Below are positions 8,076 through 17,294 of a stretch of 64,000 bases of DNA, one piece after another. The first letter of the stretch is position 1; every line of letters begins with the position of its first letter. The notes below the pieces were generated by a model, which was not told the origin of the DNA, did not search any database, and was given only the letters and a program-made list of their open reading frames with translations. The translations under genes and the position numbers were made by a program. Source of the DNA: Bacteroidales bacterium (GTDB lineage: Bacteria > Bacteroidota > Bacteroidia > Bacteroidales > UBA932); assembly GCA_017445755.1 (NCBI GenBank), contig JAFSSE010000010.1, positions 1 through 64,000 of the forward strand, read 5' to 3'.

Positions 8076-9530
8076 TTACTTTACAGGGACATTCTCAAGG
8101 ACATGCTTCAAATAGTCCCATGTCCTTGCAACGGAAGGAATGTTCACGCGTTCGTCGGGAGAATGGGGATACTTGATGGTCGGTCCGATGGAAACCATCT
8201 CCCAATTCGGATATTTCGCGCCCATGATTGCGCACTCGAGGCCTCCGTGGGTCGCCATAATCTTCATCGGATAACCATATACCTTGAGGAACTCCTCTTC
8301 CATAACCTTGTTCATCGGGGTGTCCAGCTTCGGGGTCCATCCGCTGTAGCCGCCCTTGAAGGTAATTTTTGCACCGGCGAGTTCGAAGAGGCAGCGCATC
8401 CGCTCGGCAAGGTAGGCCTTCGAGGAATCGACGGCGCTGCGCATGAGGGAATGGATGGTGATATGGCCCCTCTCGGTCCTCACAATTGCCATGTTTGTCG
8501 AAGTCTCGGTCAGCCCTTCCATGGTCCTGGACATGCGGATAACTCCATGGGGACAGGCAAGAATCGCCTTTACGGCGCGGAGCATGACACTTCCCTGGAT
8601 AAATTTAGGGGCGGCAGGAACTTCCTCGACAAAGAGAACGGCGGACGGGTCGCTGTCTATGAACTCTTTCTTCACCAGCTCGAACGTCGAGGAGATAATC
8701 TCCCTGACCTCCTTTACCTTCCCGGAGGGAACGAGAATTTCGGAAACGGCCTCGAACGGGATGGCGTTACGAAGTGAGCCGCCCGTAAAATCTACGACCT
8801 TCACGCCTTCCTTCTCGATAAGGGGCAGGAGGATACGTGCAACGACCTTGTTGGCATTTGCACGGTAAAGGGAAATGTCCATTCCGGAGTGGCCTCCCTG
8901 AAGGCCGGAAACCTTGAACCGGAGTCCGGTCATCCCTGCAGGTGCCTTGTATTTCAGATACTTAAAGTCCGCGACTGCATCAAGGCCGCCGGCGCAGCCG
9001 ACGCAGAGCTCGCCCTCCTCCTCGGAGTCGAGGTTCATGAGGATATCCCCCTTGAGAACACCCGGACGGAGCTTGTTCGCCCCGGTCATACCGGTTTCCT
9101 CGTCATAGGTCACAAGCACCTCGACAGGTCCATGCTTCACTTCAGGATCCTCGAGGACTGAGAGCGCCATGGCGACGCCGATTCCGTTGTCGGCCCCGAG
9201 GGTTGTCCTGTCGGCGGTAACCCAGTCGCCGTCAATCATGGTGACAATCGGGTCGGTAAGGAAGTTGTGCCCCGAGTCGGAGGTCTTCTGGGGAACCATG
9301 TCCATATGGCCCTGGAGAATCACTCCCCTGCGGTTTTCATAGCCGGGGGTCGCAGGGACCCGCAGGATGATATTGCCGGTTTCGTCGCGGAGGGTCTCTA
9401 TCCCGCGTTCGATACCCCAGTTATAAAGATATTCCTGGACTTTGCCTTCATGCTTGGAGGGACGCGGAATCTGCGTCAGGGCGTGGAAATTCTTCCAGAC
9501 GATAGTCGGAGCTAGGTCTTTGATACTCAT
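8076..9530 (-). CDS. pepD: Aminoacyl-histidine dipeptidase (M20 family, PepD)
   Basis: 484 aa, normal for PepD, a cytosolic two-zinc dipeptidase cleaving Xaa-His and other dipeptides. Metal and catalytic residues are in place: His75 and Asp77 (GHMDMVP), Asp114 (LGADNG), the Glu pair 144-145 (DEETGM), Asp168 (NLDSEEEGE) and the late His in KYPHSPDERVN. The dimerisation domain sits between about 200 and 390. It starts four bases after the DUF4831 stop. Together with the divergently transcribed POT transporter it suggests peptide use in this neighbourhood. Confidence 0.95.
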   Translation of the reverse strand: MSIKDLAPTIVWKNFHALTQIPRPSKHEGKVQEYLYNWGIERGIETLRDETGNIILRVPATPGYENRRGVILQGHMDMVPQKTSDSGHNFLTDPIVTMIDGDWVTADRTTLGADNGIGVAMALSVLEDPEVKHGPVEVLVTYDEETGMTGANKLRPGVLKGDILMNLDSEEEGELCVGCAGGLDAVADFKYLKYKAPAGMTGLRFKVSGLQGGHSGMDISLYRANANKVVARILLPLIEKEGVKVVDFTGGSLRNAIPFEAVSEILVPSGKVKEVREIISSTFELVKKEFIDSDPSAVLFVEEVPAAPKFIQGSVMLRAVKAILACPHGVIRMSRTMEGLTETSTNMAIVRTERGHITIHSLMRSAVDSSKAYLAERMRCLFELAGAKITFKGGYSGWTPKLDTPMNKVMEEEFLKVYGYPMKIMATHGGLECAIMGAKYPNWEMVSIGPTIKYPHSPDERVNIPSVARTWDYLKHVLENVPVK

Positions 9531-9534
9531 AGTG

Positions 9535-10566
9535 TTATTTTTTATTGTTAGTTACAAGGGGATAAAAGGTCTCTTCGCCGAGCTGGTAAACCGGGGTGCG
9601 CATCCTGACGAGGACTTCCGGACCGCTCTGAAGGGAAACGGTACAGATTGCCGGAGTACGGTAGTAGATTCCGGAGGTCGTGCGTCCCGCCTCGGAATCG
9701 GTCCCTCCGGGGGCGGAAATCGCTTCCGGAGCAAGGACCAGGGTATAGAGGGTCCCGGGGCCTTCTGAGGGGGCGAGGATACCGACGACATCGGAAACGC
9801 GGAAAACCGGATATTCCAGACGTCCCGGGACAGGGGTGATATCGAAGGTCCTGACAACCGGTTCGGTCACGCTGTATCCGATAAAGAGGGTAAGGTATTC
9901 CTGTTCCATTCTGGTCAGTTCACTGATAGCGGCGCCAAGGGCTTCTCCGCTGTAAGTCGCATCGGTATTGCCTACAGTTATGTTAAAGCGTTCTTTACGT
10001 GCCTTGAGGACGATGTCGGCAGCTTCCCTCGCGAGCTGATCGACCGTTTTGTCAACCTGGACTTCCTCATAGACAGGCACCCTTGTGAAGGAGGTGTCGG
10101 TTGTGACTTCCTTCCACGTTGCACGGCGCTCCACAGTTTGGGCGTCCATGACTCCGACAGAAGAGAAATCCGCGGCAACAGGGGCTGAAAAACGCCATTT
10201 TACCGCGCTGTTGACATTCTCCGACGCAAAGGAAACCAGTCCCTGGGCCGAAAGGGTCAGCAGCTGTTCGGCTGCACGGGTCGCCGGGACGGTATAACGG
10301 GCCGACATGTCCGCCTCGAGGAGCGGCTCCACCGACACGGAGGTCAGCGAGGTATGTTTCCCGTCCTTTTCACGGACGTCAATACCGAGATATTTCTTTG
10401 CATAAGCTGCATACGGACCGGCGAAAAAGTGGGTTCTGACCGCCTCAACCTCAACTCTCAGGGTAGTGGACGGAAGGGCGTAGGTCACGCTCTCCGTCTG
10501 GGCGTAGAGAGGGGCTGCAAGCAGGGCCAGAAGGGCAAACAAGGATATCCTTCTCATTATTTCCAT
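9535..10566 (-). CDS. DUF4831 family secreted protein
   Basis: 343 aa with a signal peptide ending near LYAQ (residue ~23). Sequence pattern fits DUF4831, a Bacteroidetes-only family of unknown function: SVTYALPSTTLRVEVEA near the N-terminus, KYLGID, and a C-terminal GIYYRTPAICTVSL region. Presumably periplasmic. The first ATG (10564-10566) overlaps the end of the acyltransferase gene by ten bases; an alternative ATG lies nine bases further in. It is co-transcribed with the acyltransferase and pepD. No function can be assigned. Confidence 0.8.
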   Translation of the reverse strand: MEIMRRISLFALLALLAAPLYAQTESVTYALPSTTLRVEVEAVRTHFFAGPYAAYAKKYLGIDVREKDGKHTSLTSVSVEPLLEADMSARYTVPATRAAEQLLTLSAQGLVSFASENVNSAVKWRFSAPVAADFSSVGVMDAQTVERRATWKEVTTDTSFTRVPVYEEVQVDKTVDQLAREAADIVLKARKERFNITVGNTDATYSGEALGAAISELTRMEQEYLTLFIGYSVTEPVVRTFDITPVPGRLEYPVFRVSDVVGILAPSEGPGTLYTLVLAPEAISAPGGTDSEAGRTTSGIYYRTPAICTVSLQSGPEVLVRMRTPVYQLGEETFYPLVTNNKK

Positions 10567-11486
10567 CTTTTATGCGACCAGAGGTAGCTCTCCGGCTCTT
10601 TCCGGATATCATCCTCTATCAGGTCGTAGTATTTTCTCATTATAGTCTCCGGAGTCTCTTTGGAGGCATCTTCGGAGATAGGGATAAAGGTCATATACCA
10701 ACCCCCGTCGGGACGGCTGTGCCAGCTGGGATAGATTACCGACATGCCAAGGCGGCAGGCACGCGCGGCGGCGCCGGACATGGCGGCCGTCGGCTGGTTC
10801 ATGAAGGTTCCGACATCCACCCGGGCCGAATTCCCGTACGGGAACTGGTCGATGCTGAATACATAGCAGCGACGGTCGTTCCGGTGGCTCACGGCGTGGC
10901 GGAGCATCAGGTTTGACTCCACATATCCTTCGTATTTGACATGCTCGAGGGGACCGCAGCGGAGAGCATGCATGACCCCGTCCCAGAATTTGCTCCTGAG
11001 AGCCCGGTATGCGACGACAATTTCCAGCGGAGGAAGGTCCAGCGGGGCTATTTTGTCAGCATGGTAATAGCTGATTCCGCCGAGCAGCTCCCAGTTTCCC
11101 ATATGGCTGTTGAGAACCACCATGCTGCGCCCGTTGCCGTAAAGGGTATTGAAGACTTCGGGATTGGTGATATCTATTATCCGCTGGCCGAGGAAACGGT
11201 CCTGACCTTTTTTCCCGTGGCAGCCCGAAAACCAGATTGCCTCTGCGAAGACATTGGCGAAGTGGCGGTAAAAACGGTGGCACAGGTCCTTGATTTCCCC
11301 ATACTTAAGTTCCGGGAAACTGCGGGAAAGGTTTATCAGAATCTCGTCACGGCGATACCGCAGCGTCTTTTCCATCAGAGAGGCGACAAAGCGTGCCGAA
11401 CGGTAATGGGCCTTCAGGGATTTCCCCGAAAGCAGCCGCATGAAAGACACGGTCAGTCTCTGTCCAAAGTTTAATTTATTATCCAT
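10557..11486 (-). CDS. Lysophospholipid/lipid A acyltransferase (LpxL/HtrB family)
   Basis: 309 aa. Contains the HX4E acyltransferase motif in NSHMGNWE (His128, Glu133) and the family pattern LNLSRSFPEL-type near residue 52 and a DQFPYG segment. These inner-membrane enzymes add secondary acyl chains to lipid A. I placed the start at ATG 11484-11486 (MDNKLNF); a TTG start 12 bases earlier is open but would fall inside the promoter -7 element region. First gene of the minus-strand unit that continues to DUF4831, pepD and DUF4886. Confidence 0.88.
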   Translation of the reverse strand: MDNKLNFGQRLTVSFMRLLSGKSLKAHYRSARFVASLMEKTLRYRRDEILINLSRSFPELKYGEIKDLCHRFYRHFANVFAEAIWFSGCHGKKGQDRFLGQRIIDITNPEVFNTLYGNGRSMVVLNSHMGNWELLGGISYYHADKIAPLDLPPLEIVVAYRALRSKFWDGVMHALRCGPLEHVKYEGYVESNLMLRHAVSHRNDRRCYVFSIDQFPYGNSARVDVGTFMNQPTAAMSGAAARACRLGMSVIYPSWHSRPDGGWYMTFIPISEDASKETPETIMRKYYDLIEDDIRKEPESYLWSHKRWK

Positions 11487-11495
11487 TCCAAAAGA

Positions 11496-11503
11496 CAAAG
11501 ATA
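11496..11503 (-). promoter_or_regulatory. -7 element for the acyltransferase unit
   Basis: Minus strand TATCTTTG, nine bases before the ATG at 11486. If used, the mRNA leader is only a few bases, making this a near-leaderless transcript. No clear -33 match. Confidence 0.45.
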
Positions 11504-11518
11504 ATAAGAAATCTTTAG

Positions 11519-11526
11519 TATCTTTG
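11519..11526 (+). promoter_or_regulatory. -7 element for the POT transporter unit
   Basis: Plus strand TATCTTTG, 42 bases before the POT transporter ATG. It is the same octamer as the minus-strand -7 at 11496-11503, placed 15 bases away on the opposite strand, so the two divergent units start from one short region. No clear -33 match. Confidence 0.5.
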
Positions 11527-11568
11527 CATGTTCCATTTGGAAAATTAACATATTAAAACCATAAATCT

Positions 11569-13239
11569 ATGTTCAAAGGACAACCTAAAGGATTATTCGC
11601 CCTTGCACTGGCGAACACCGGCGAACGCTTCGGCTACTACACGATGCTCGCCATCTTCATGCTGTTCCTCCAGGCAAAGTTCGGCTTCGAACAGGCGGCT
11701 GCAAGCCAGCTCTACGCCATTTTCCTTGCTGCAGTTTACTTCATGCCCGTAGTCGGCGGCTGGCTCGCTGACAAAATCGGATTCGGAAAATGCGTGGTCA
11801 CAGGCGTCTGTGTAATGTTTATCGGCTATCTATGCCTATCGATTCCGACCCCCGCAAACGGGCTTGGACTGGGGCTCATGATTGCCGCCCTGACCCTCAT
11901 CGCCGTAGGTACGGGTCTCTTCAAGGGGAACCTCCAGGTCATGGTAGGAAACCTCTATGATGATCCAAAGTATGCCGCCAAGCGCGATTCCGCCTTCTCC
12001 CTCTTCTACATGGCCATCAACGTCGGCGCCATGTTCGCCCCTTCCGCCGCAACTGCGATTACCAACCGCTTCCTCGGCAAGGCCGGACTCATTTACAAGG
12101 CGGACATCCCTGCCCTCGCCCACCAGTTCATGAACTCCACGATTACCCCGGAGAACACCGAACGCCTAAGGGCCCTCGCGACCCAGATGCCGGACAGCGC
12201 CGTCGCCTCGATGGACCTCGCAAGCTTCAGCCCCTATTATATCGAGCACCTCGCTTCATCCTACAATATGGGCTTCGCAGTCGCCTGCGTCTCTCTGATT
12301 TTCTCCATCGCAATCTATCTCGGATGCCGCAGCTGGTTCCGTCACGCTGACGTCAACGCCAAGCAGGCCTCCAAGCAGAGCGAGAGCTACCAGGAACTCA
12401 CCCCGAAACAGACCAAGGACCGCATCGTCGCCCTCTGCCTCGTTTTCGCCGTTGTGATCTTCTTCTGGATGGCCTTCCACCAGAACGGCTCATCCCTCAC
12501 CTGGTTCGCCCGTGACTATACACAGTCATTCGCAACCGGATGGACGAGAATCGGCTTCAACATCTGGGCCCTTGCACTGATTGCAGTATCTGTCTATACG
12601 CTTTTCGCCTCCTTCCAGAGCGAAACCAAAAAGGCAAAACTCATCTGCGCGGCAGTAACCCTCGTCCTCTGGGGCGGCGCCTACTGGATTTACAGCGGGC
12701 TTTCCAATCCGCTTGAAATCTTCCCTCAGCTCTTCCAGCAGTTCAACCCGTTCTTCGTAGTCGCCCTGACCCCGGTGTCCATGGCCATCTTCTCAGCCCT
12801 CGCTTCGAAGGGCAAGGAGCCGTCCGCGCCGAAGAAGATCGGACTCGGAATGTTCGTTGCGGCCCTTGGCTATCTCATCATGATCTTCGCTTCCCGCGGT
12901 CAGGCCTCCCCGGCCGTCCTCGAGGGCACCGTATCCCCCGATCCGGTCGTACCGACCTATCTGATGGGCACTTATCTCGTCCTTACCTTCGCAGAGCTCC
13001 TGCTCTCCCCCATGGGCATTTCCTTCGTTTCGAAGGTGGCCCCTCCGAAGTACAAGGGACTCATGATGGGACTCTGGTTCGCCGCCACTGCCGTCGGGAA
13101 CTACCTCAGCTCCATTCCGGGCCTCCTCTGGAAGGCCGTACCGCTCTGGGCCAACTGGGCTATCCTCATGGCTCTCTGCGTCATCGCCGGAGCTGTCATG
13201 TTCGCCCTCATGAAGAAACTTGAGGCAGCCACGGCTTAA
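11569..13239 (+). CDS. POT/PTR-family proton-coupled peptide transporter
   Basis: 556 aa with about 14 hydrophobic segments, an inner-membrane di/tripeptide importer of the major facilitator superfamily. The helix-1 signature is NTGERFGYY (residues 16-24): Glu19 and Arg20 are present while the first Glu of the EXXER motif is Asn16, as I recall for other Bacteroidetes members. GTGLFKGNLQVMVG and FSLFYMAINVGAMFAP match the second POT signature. It opens the plus-strand unit running to the MATE pump; the next gene overlaps its stop codon by one base. Confidence 0.93.
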   Translation: MFKGQPKGLFALALANTGERFGYYTMLAIFMLFLQAKFGFEQAAASQLYAIFLAAVYFMPVVGGWLADKIGFGKCVVTGVCVMFIGYLCLSIPTPANGLGLGLMIAALTLIAVGTGLFKGNLQVMVGNLYDDPKYAAKRDSAFSLFYMAINVGAMFAPSAATAITNRFLGKAGLIYKADIPALAHQFMNSTITPENTERLRALATQMPDSAVASMDLASFSPYYIEHLASSYNMGFAVACVSLIFSIAIYLGCRSWFRHADVNAKQASKQSESYQELTPKQTKDRIVALCLVFAVVIFFWMAFHQNGSSLTWFARDYTQSFATGWTRIGFNIWALALIAVSVYTLFASFQSETKKAKLICAAVTLVLWGGAYWIYSGLSNPLEIFPQLFQQFNPFFVVALTPVSMAIFSALASKGKEPSAPKKIGLGMFVAALGYLIMIFASRGQASPAVLEGTVSPDPVVPTYLMGTYLVLTFAELLLSPMGISFVSKVAPPKYKGLMMGLWFAATAVGNYLSSIPGLLWKAVPLWANWAILMALCVIAGAVMFALMKKLEAATA

Positions 13240-13832
13240 TGCCACGGCTATTTATCATAAGCGGGTGTAACGGCGCGGGGAAAACCACCGCGTCGTACAC
13301 CTTTCTTCCAAAACAGCTCGACTGTGCCGAATTCATAAACTCCGACGAGTTCGCAAAGAGTCTCTCTCCCTTTGACCCGGACGCAGCGTCAATCATGGCC
13401 GGAAAGTACATGCTCATGAAAATGGAGTACCTGTCGAAGAAGAGAAAGGATTTCGGAATTGAAAGCACCCTTGCAACCCGATCGCTGAAGGCGACAATCC
13501 GCCTTGCCCAGGAAAACGGGTACACGGTGACGATAATGTACCTCTGGCTGCGCTCCCCCGAACTTGCAATCAAAAGGGTCAACGCCCGAATCAACCTCGG
13601 GGGCCACAAGGTCCAGGAAGAAACCGTACGCAGGCGCTACAAAAGCGGGCTGATAAACTTTTTTACCGAATACCGCGACCTATGCGACAACTGGATTTTC
13701 GCCGACAATTCGGACATGAAGATGCAGATAGTCGCAGAAGGTTCCGCCAGGGGGATTACAGTGTATGATGTCCAGAAATGGCTGGAAATCAGAAGGTCCC
13801 TCCTCAAAGAAACCGAAAGTGATAAGACATAG
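13239..13832 (+). CDS. Zeta-toxin-like P-loop ATPase
   Basis: 197 aa. N-terminal Walker A GCNGAGKTT (9-17), then INSDEFAKS, and a C-terminal RVNARINLGGHKVQEE-VRRRY pattern, all matching the zeta toxin family fold (kinases of UDP-N-acetylglucosamine-type substrates in known toxins). No epsilon-like antitoxin is adjacent: its ATG overlaps the POT stop (TAATG) and its end overlaps tldD. That makes a classic toxin-antitoxin role doubtful; chromosomal solitary members of this family exist with unknown roles. It may simply be a small-molecule kinase. Confidence 0.78.
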   Translation: MPRLFIISGCNGAGKTTASYTFLPKQLDCAEFINSDEFAKSLSPFDPDAASIMAGKYMLMKMEYLSKKRKDFGIESTLATRSLKATIRLAQENGYTVTIMYLWLRSPELAIKRVNARINLGGHKVQEETVRRRYKSGLINFFTEYRDLCDNWIFADNSDMKMQIVAEGSARGITVYDVQKWLEIRRSLLKETESDKT

Positions 13833-15345
13833 GGAAGAATATCTGAACATCTTCCGCGTCGGGGAGCCGCAACTGCGGCTGCTCGTCGCGGAAGCTCTTA
13901 AAGGGGGCGGAGACTATTCCGACCTCTATTTCGAATATACGACATACGGAAACCTCATGCTCCGGGACTCAGAGGTGACTTCCGGAGGGCTCCACGTCGA
14001 TTTCGGCGTAGGAATCCGAGTCCTCTCAGGCGAAAAAACCGGGTATGCATACTCGGAGAGCACGGAAATGAAGGACATGGTAGCTGCCGCCCGGGCCGCC
14101 TCAGCAATAGCCGGAGGAGAAGGCAGCACCGGGAGCGTCAACGTTACCCCCGAAGAGGCGGCGGCGATACTGAAACGCTCCCATGACCTCGCCGACAGCT
14201 TCGTTCCCCTTCACTCAAACGGAGAACGCTGCGTCCGGAAGTTCTTCCCTGGGGAGCCGAATCCCGCCGCCGACCGCTATCCGGTTGAAATCCACTGGAG
14301 AAGAACGGAATGCTCGGCCCATCTTCCCTTCCTCAACAAACTGGAAGAAGCCGTCCGAAGGCGTGACTCCAGGATTATAAAGGTCACCGCAACCCTCGCC
14401 TTCCAGGTAACCGACGTCCTTATGTTCAACTCCCTTGGAGAGCTGAAATACGACACCAGGCCCCTTGCCTCCGTAGCCGTTTCCTGCGTCTTCTCCCAGG
14501 GCGGCAAGACAGAGAACCGTTCCGTTTCCAGAAGCTGGCGTATGGGCGTAGAAATGCTCTCCGACGCCCTGGTCGAAACCCTCGCGGAAGATGCTGTAAA
14601 GGGCATTGACGAGCGTTTTGAGGCAAGCCGTCCGAAAGGCGGAAAGATGCCGGTAGTCATGGGAGCGGGTGCCTCCGGAATCCTCCTCCATGAAGCCATG
14701 GGCCATGCCTTCGAAGCCGATTTTGCGAGAAAGGGCCAGTCCATTTTCACCGGCAGGATCGGGCAGCGGGTCTGCCGCGAAGGGATAAACATCCTCGACG
14801 ACGCCACCATCCGCTATAACCGGGGCGCACTAAACTATGACGACGAGGGCGTGCCCGGCCAGAAAACCTATATGGTAGAAGACGGAATCCTTACCTCCTT
14901 CCTCCATGACCGGATAAGTGCCCGCCACTTTGGCGTAACCCCGACAGGAAACGGCCGCCGTGAATCATTCCGCTATGCCCCCATCCCGAGGATGAGGGCC
15001 ACCTACATGGAAAGCGGGACTGCAACGCCCTCAGACCTTATCGGGAGCGTTAAAAAGGGCATCTATGTCGATGAGTTCTCGAACGGCCAGGTCCAGATTG
15101 GAGAGGGCGACTTTACTTTCTATGTAAAGAGCGGTTTCCTTATCGAAGAGGGCCGTCTGACCCGCCCTGTAAAAGACATCAATATCATAGGCAACGGTCC
15201 CCGCGCCCTCGCGGAAATGACCGGAGTAGCCGGTGACCTCATAGTTGACGAGAGCGCATGGACCTGCGGGAAGAGTCAGAACGTCCCGGTTTCATGCGGT
15301 ATTCCGACCGTCCTTATCGAATCACTGACCGTAGGAGGAGAATAG
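13819..15345 (+). CDS. tldD: TldD metalloprotease subunit
   Basis: 508 aa from the GTG at 13819, which overlaps the end of the zeta-like gene by 14 bases; an ATG at 13765 would overlap it by 68, so GTG is preferred. Carries the TldD zinc motif HEAMGH (HExxxH, about 291-296) and GDFTFYVKSG plus the late VSCGIPTVLIESLTVGG. TldD pairs with TldE to form a heterodimeric protease that degrades unfolded peptides and matures some RiPP peptides; the tldE gene follows two bases downstream. No RiPP precursor was seen nearby. Confidence 0.93.
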   Translation: MIRHREEYLNIFRVGEPQLRLLVAEALKGGGDYSDLYFEYTTYGNLMLRDSEVTSGGLHVDFGVGIRVLSGEKTGYAYSESTEMKDMVAAARAASAIAGGEGSTGSVNVTPEEAAAILKRSHDLADSFVPLHSNGERCVRKFFPGEPNPAADRYPVEIHWRRTECSAHLPFLNKLEEAVRRRDSRIIKVTATLAFQVTDVLMFNSLGELKYDTRPLASVAVSCVFSQGGKTENRSVSRSWRMGVEMLSDALVETLAEDAVKGIDERFEASRPKGGKMPVVMGAGASGILLHEAMGHAFEADFARKGQSIFTGRIGQRVCREGINILDDATIRYNRGALNYDDEGVPGQKTYMVEDGILTSFLHDRISARHFGVTPTGNGRRESFRYAPIPRMRATYMESGTATPSDLIGSVKKGIYVDEFSNGQVQIGEGDFTFYVKSGFLIEEGRLTRPVKDINIIGNGPRALAEMTGVAGDLIVDESAWTCGKSQNVPVSCGIPTVLIESLTVGGE

Positions 15346-15347
15346 AT

Positions 15348-16706
15348 ATGGGAAAGAATCTCCTTACACCTGAAGAAATCGCCATTGCAGAGCGCTGCAT
15401 TACCCTTTCCCTCGAAAAAGGGGCCGAGAAGGCGCGGGTTACCCTGACAAAGAGCAACCTCGAGCTCTGCGGCATGCTGGACGGGGAACTGGACAAGGTG
15501 ACCCATGCCCTTGACCGCTGCATTACCGTCGCCCTTTTCGCGGGCGGACGCTTCGGGACCTTCTCCACAAACCGGCTTGAAGAAAAAGAACTGGAGGGCT
15601 TCCTGGAGAGCGCAATAGGGACGGTCAGAATGCTCGCCCCGGACCCCTGCCGTGATCTCCCCTCTCCCGAAAGGACCGCAAAAAACGCAGCCGAAGGCGG
15701 TGAGCTGGGCTTATATGACAGCTCCATAGAAGATCTTACCTTTGAGCAGCGGCTCTCCATGGCCCGCCGTTCATCCTGCTGGAAACGGAAGGAATCCATC
15801 GAGAAGGGCTTTCGCCTGCTTTCTGAAGAAGGAGAGTATTCCGACAGCACCTCCGACACCCTTATCCTCGACACCAACGGACTTCGCTGCCGCCAGTACG
15901 AGACCTCCTTCGAAATCGGCTATGAGGTTACCCTTGAAGACCTTTCCGGAAACCTTATAAGCGGTTACTGGTGGGATGCCAGAACATTCCTGAAAGACCT
16001 TCTGGAGCCCCTTGAATCATGTTCAGAGACGGCCATCCGCCGCGCCGCGGCCCATATCGGCCCTAAGAAGCATGAGGGCGGGACCATGAACCTTGTAGTC
16101 GAAAGCGAGTGCGCCTCAAAACTCGTCTCTCCCCTTCTAAGCGCCCTTGGCGGCTACGCCCTTCAGCAGAAAAACTCCTTCCTCGATGGTAAGATTGGAG
16201 AAAAGGTCTTCGGGGACAATGTCACCCTGATTGACTTCCCCACCAAAGGCGGAGCATACGGCAGCCGTCTTTTTGACAGCGAAGGAGTCGCTACAAAAGA
16301 AGGTCCGATTATCGAAAATGGAGTAGTAAAAACCTGTTTTTTAAATACATACATGGCGGCTAAAATGGGGCTCTCCCCTACCGTAGAAGATGCTTCCCGC
16401 CCGACGCTTCTCCCCGTCGGGGGCTGCAGGAATCTCGAGGATGTTCTCGAAAAAGTCGGGGAAGGAATTCTTGTCACCGGCTTCAACGGAGGGAATTCCT
16501 CCGCCGCGACAGGTAATTTCTCCTACGGCATCGAGGGCTTCCGCTTCGAAAACGGGAAGATTGTCCACCCCGTCAGGGAAATGCTCATTACGGGCAATTT
16601 CATTGACCTCTGGAACCACCTTCTCGTCACTGCAGACGACGCCCGGTGCGCCATGTCGAAAATTATTCCTACCTTAGCGTTCGGGGAGGTAAGCATCTCC
16701 GGCTAG
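15348..16706 (+). CDS. tldE: TldE/PmbA subunit of the TldD-TldE protease
   Basis: 452 aa starting at ATG 15348, two bases after the tldD stop and preceded by a GGAGGAG run (15336-15342) that resembles a ribosome-binding site, rare in this phylum, although it also encodes the TldD C-terminus. Family patterns include SGYWWDARTF, VESECASKLVSPLL, KGGAYGSRLFDSEGV and NGGNSSAATGNFSYGIEGF near the C-terminus. It lacks the HExxxH motif, as expected: PmbA is the non-catalytic partner. An upstream in-frame start inside tldD is possible but not needed. Confidence 0.93.
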   Translation: MGKNLLTPEEIAIAERCITLSLEKGAEKARVTLTKSNLELCGMLDGELDKVTHALDRCITVALFAGGRFGTFSTNRLEEKELEGFLESAIGTVRMLAPDPCRDLPSPERTAKNAAEGGELGLYDSSIEDLTFEQRLSMARRSSCWKRKESIEKGFRLLSEEGEYSDSTSDTLILDTNGLRCRQYETSFEIGYEVTLEDLSGNLISGYWWDARTFLKDLLEPLESCSETAIRRAAAHIGPKKHEGGTMNLVVESECASKLVSPLLSALGGYALQQKNSFLDGKIGEKVFGDNVTLIDFPTKGGAYGSRLFDSEGVATKEGPIIENGVVKTCFLNTYMAAKMGLSPTVEDASRPTLLPVGGCRNLEDVLEKVGEGILVTGFNGGNSSAATGNFSYGIEGFRFENGKIVHPVREMLITGNFIDLWNHLLVTADDARCAMSKIIPTLAFGEVSISG

Positions 16707-16721
16707 ACAAACCGAAAGAAA

Positions 16722-17294
16722 ATGAAAATAGAAAAGAACAAAGTGGTCGCCCTGACCTACGAGCTAATTGTCGACGGAAAAATCGCCGACAGGGCCGACG
16801 AATCCCGCCCCCTTGACTATATCCATGGAAACCATATGCTCCTTGCAAAGTTCGAGGAATACCTCGAGGGGCTGACCGAGGGTGATCCCTTCGCCTTTAC
16901 CCTGAGCCCGGAAGAGGGATATGGCGTCTATGATGAAAAGAGGGTCATCATGCTACCGAAAGAGGCCTTCATGATAGAGGGCGTCCTCCACGAGGAACTC
17001 ATGGAGGTGGGCCGGACTCTTCCCATGATGGGCGCAGACGGCAGCGTCGTTTACGCCGTTGTCAAGGAAGTCACTCCGGAAGGGGTCGCCATGGACTTCA
17101 ACGCCCCTATGGCCGGAAAGACCCTGAACTTCACGGGAAAAATTGTTTCCGTCAGGGACGCTACTGAAAAAGAGCTCCGGGAGGGTCTCCACGGGGAATA
17201 CCTCCCCCGGGAGGAAGAGCGCTGCTGCCACGGAAAGGGCCGCTGCCACAAGGACGATCCCGACCACGAGTGCTGCCACAAGGACGACAAGTAA
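16722..17294 (+). CDS. slyD: FKBP-type peptidyl-prolyl isomerase SlyD
   Basis: 190 aa. FKBP domain with the inserted-flap chaperone domain: MKIEKNKVVALTYEL, DYIHGNHMLLAKFEEYLEG, and a flap around EAFMIEGVLHEELME. The tail after residue 165 is rich in Cys and His (RCCHGKGRCHK, HECCHKDDK), the nickel/zinc-binding tail of SlyD, here with pairs of adjacent cysteines. SlyD is a folding catalyst and, in some bacteria, a nickel donor for hydrogenase; no hydrogenase genes are in the window. 15 bases separate it from tldE. Confidence 0.93.
   Translation: MKIEKNKVVALTYELIVDGKIADRADESRPLDYIHGNHMLLAKFEEYLEGLTEGDPFAFTLSPEEGYGVYDEKRVIMLPKEAFMIEGVLHEELMEVGRTLPMMGADGSVVYAVVKEVTPEGVAMDFNAPMAGKTLNFTGKIVSVRDATEKELREGLHGEYLPREEERCCHGKGRCHKDDPDHECCHKDDK

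Noticed and set aside
13239-13832. Zeta-like gene as part of an epsilon-zeta toxin-antitoxin system
   Set aside because: No antitoxin-sized gene is adjacent on either side; the flanks are overlapped by POT and tldD.
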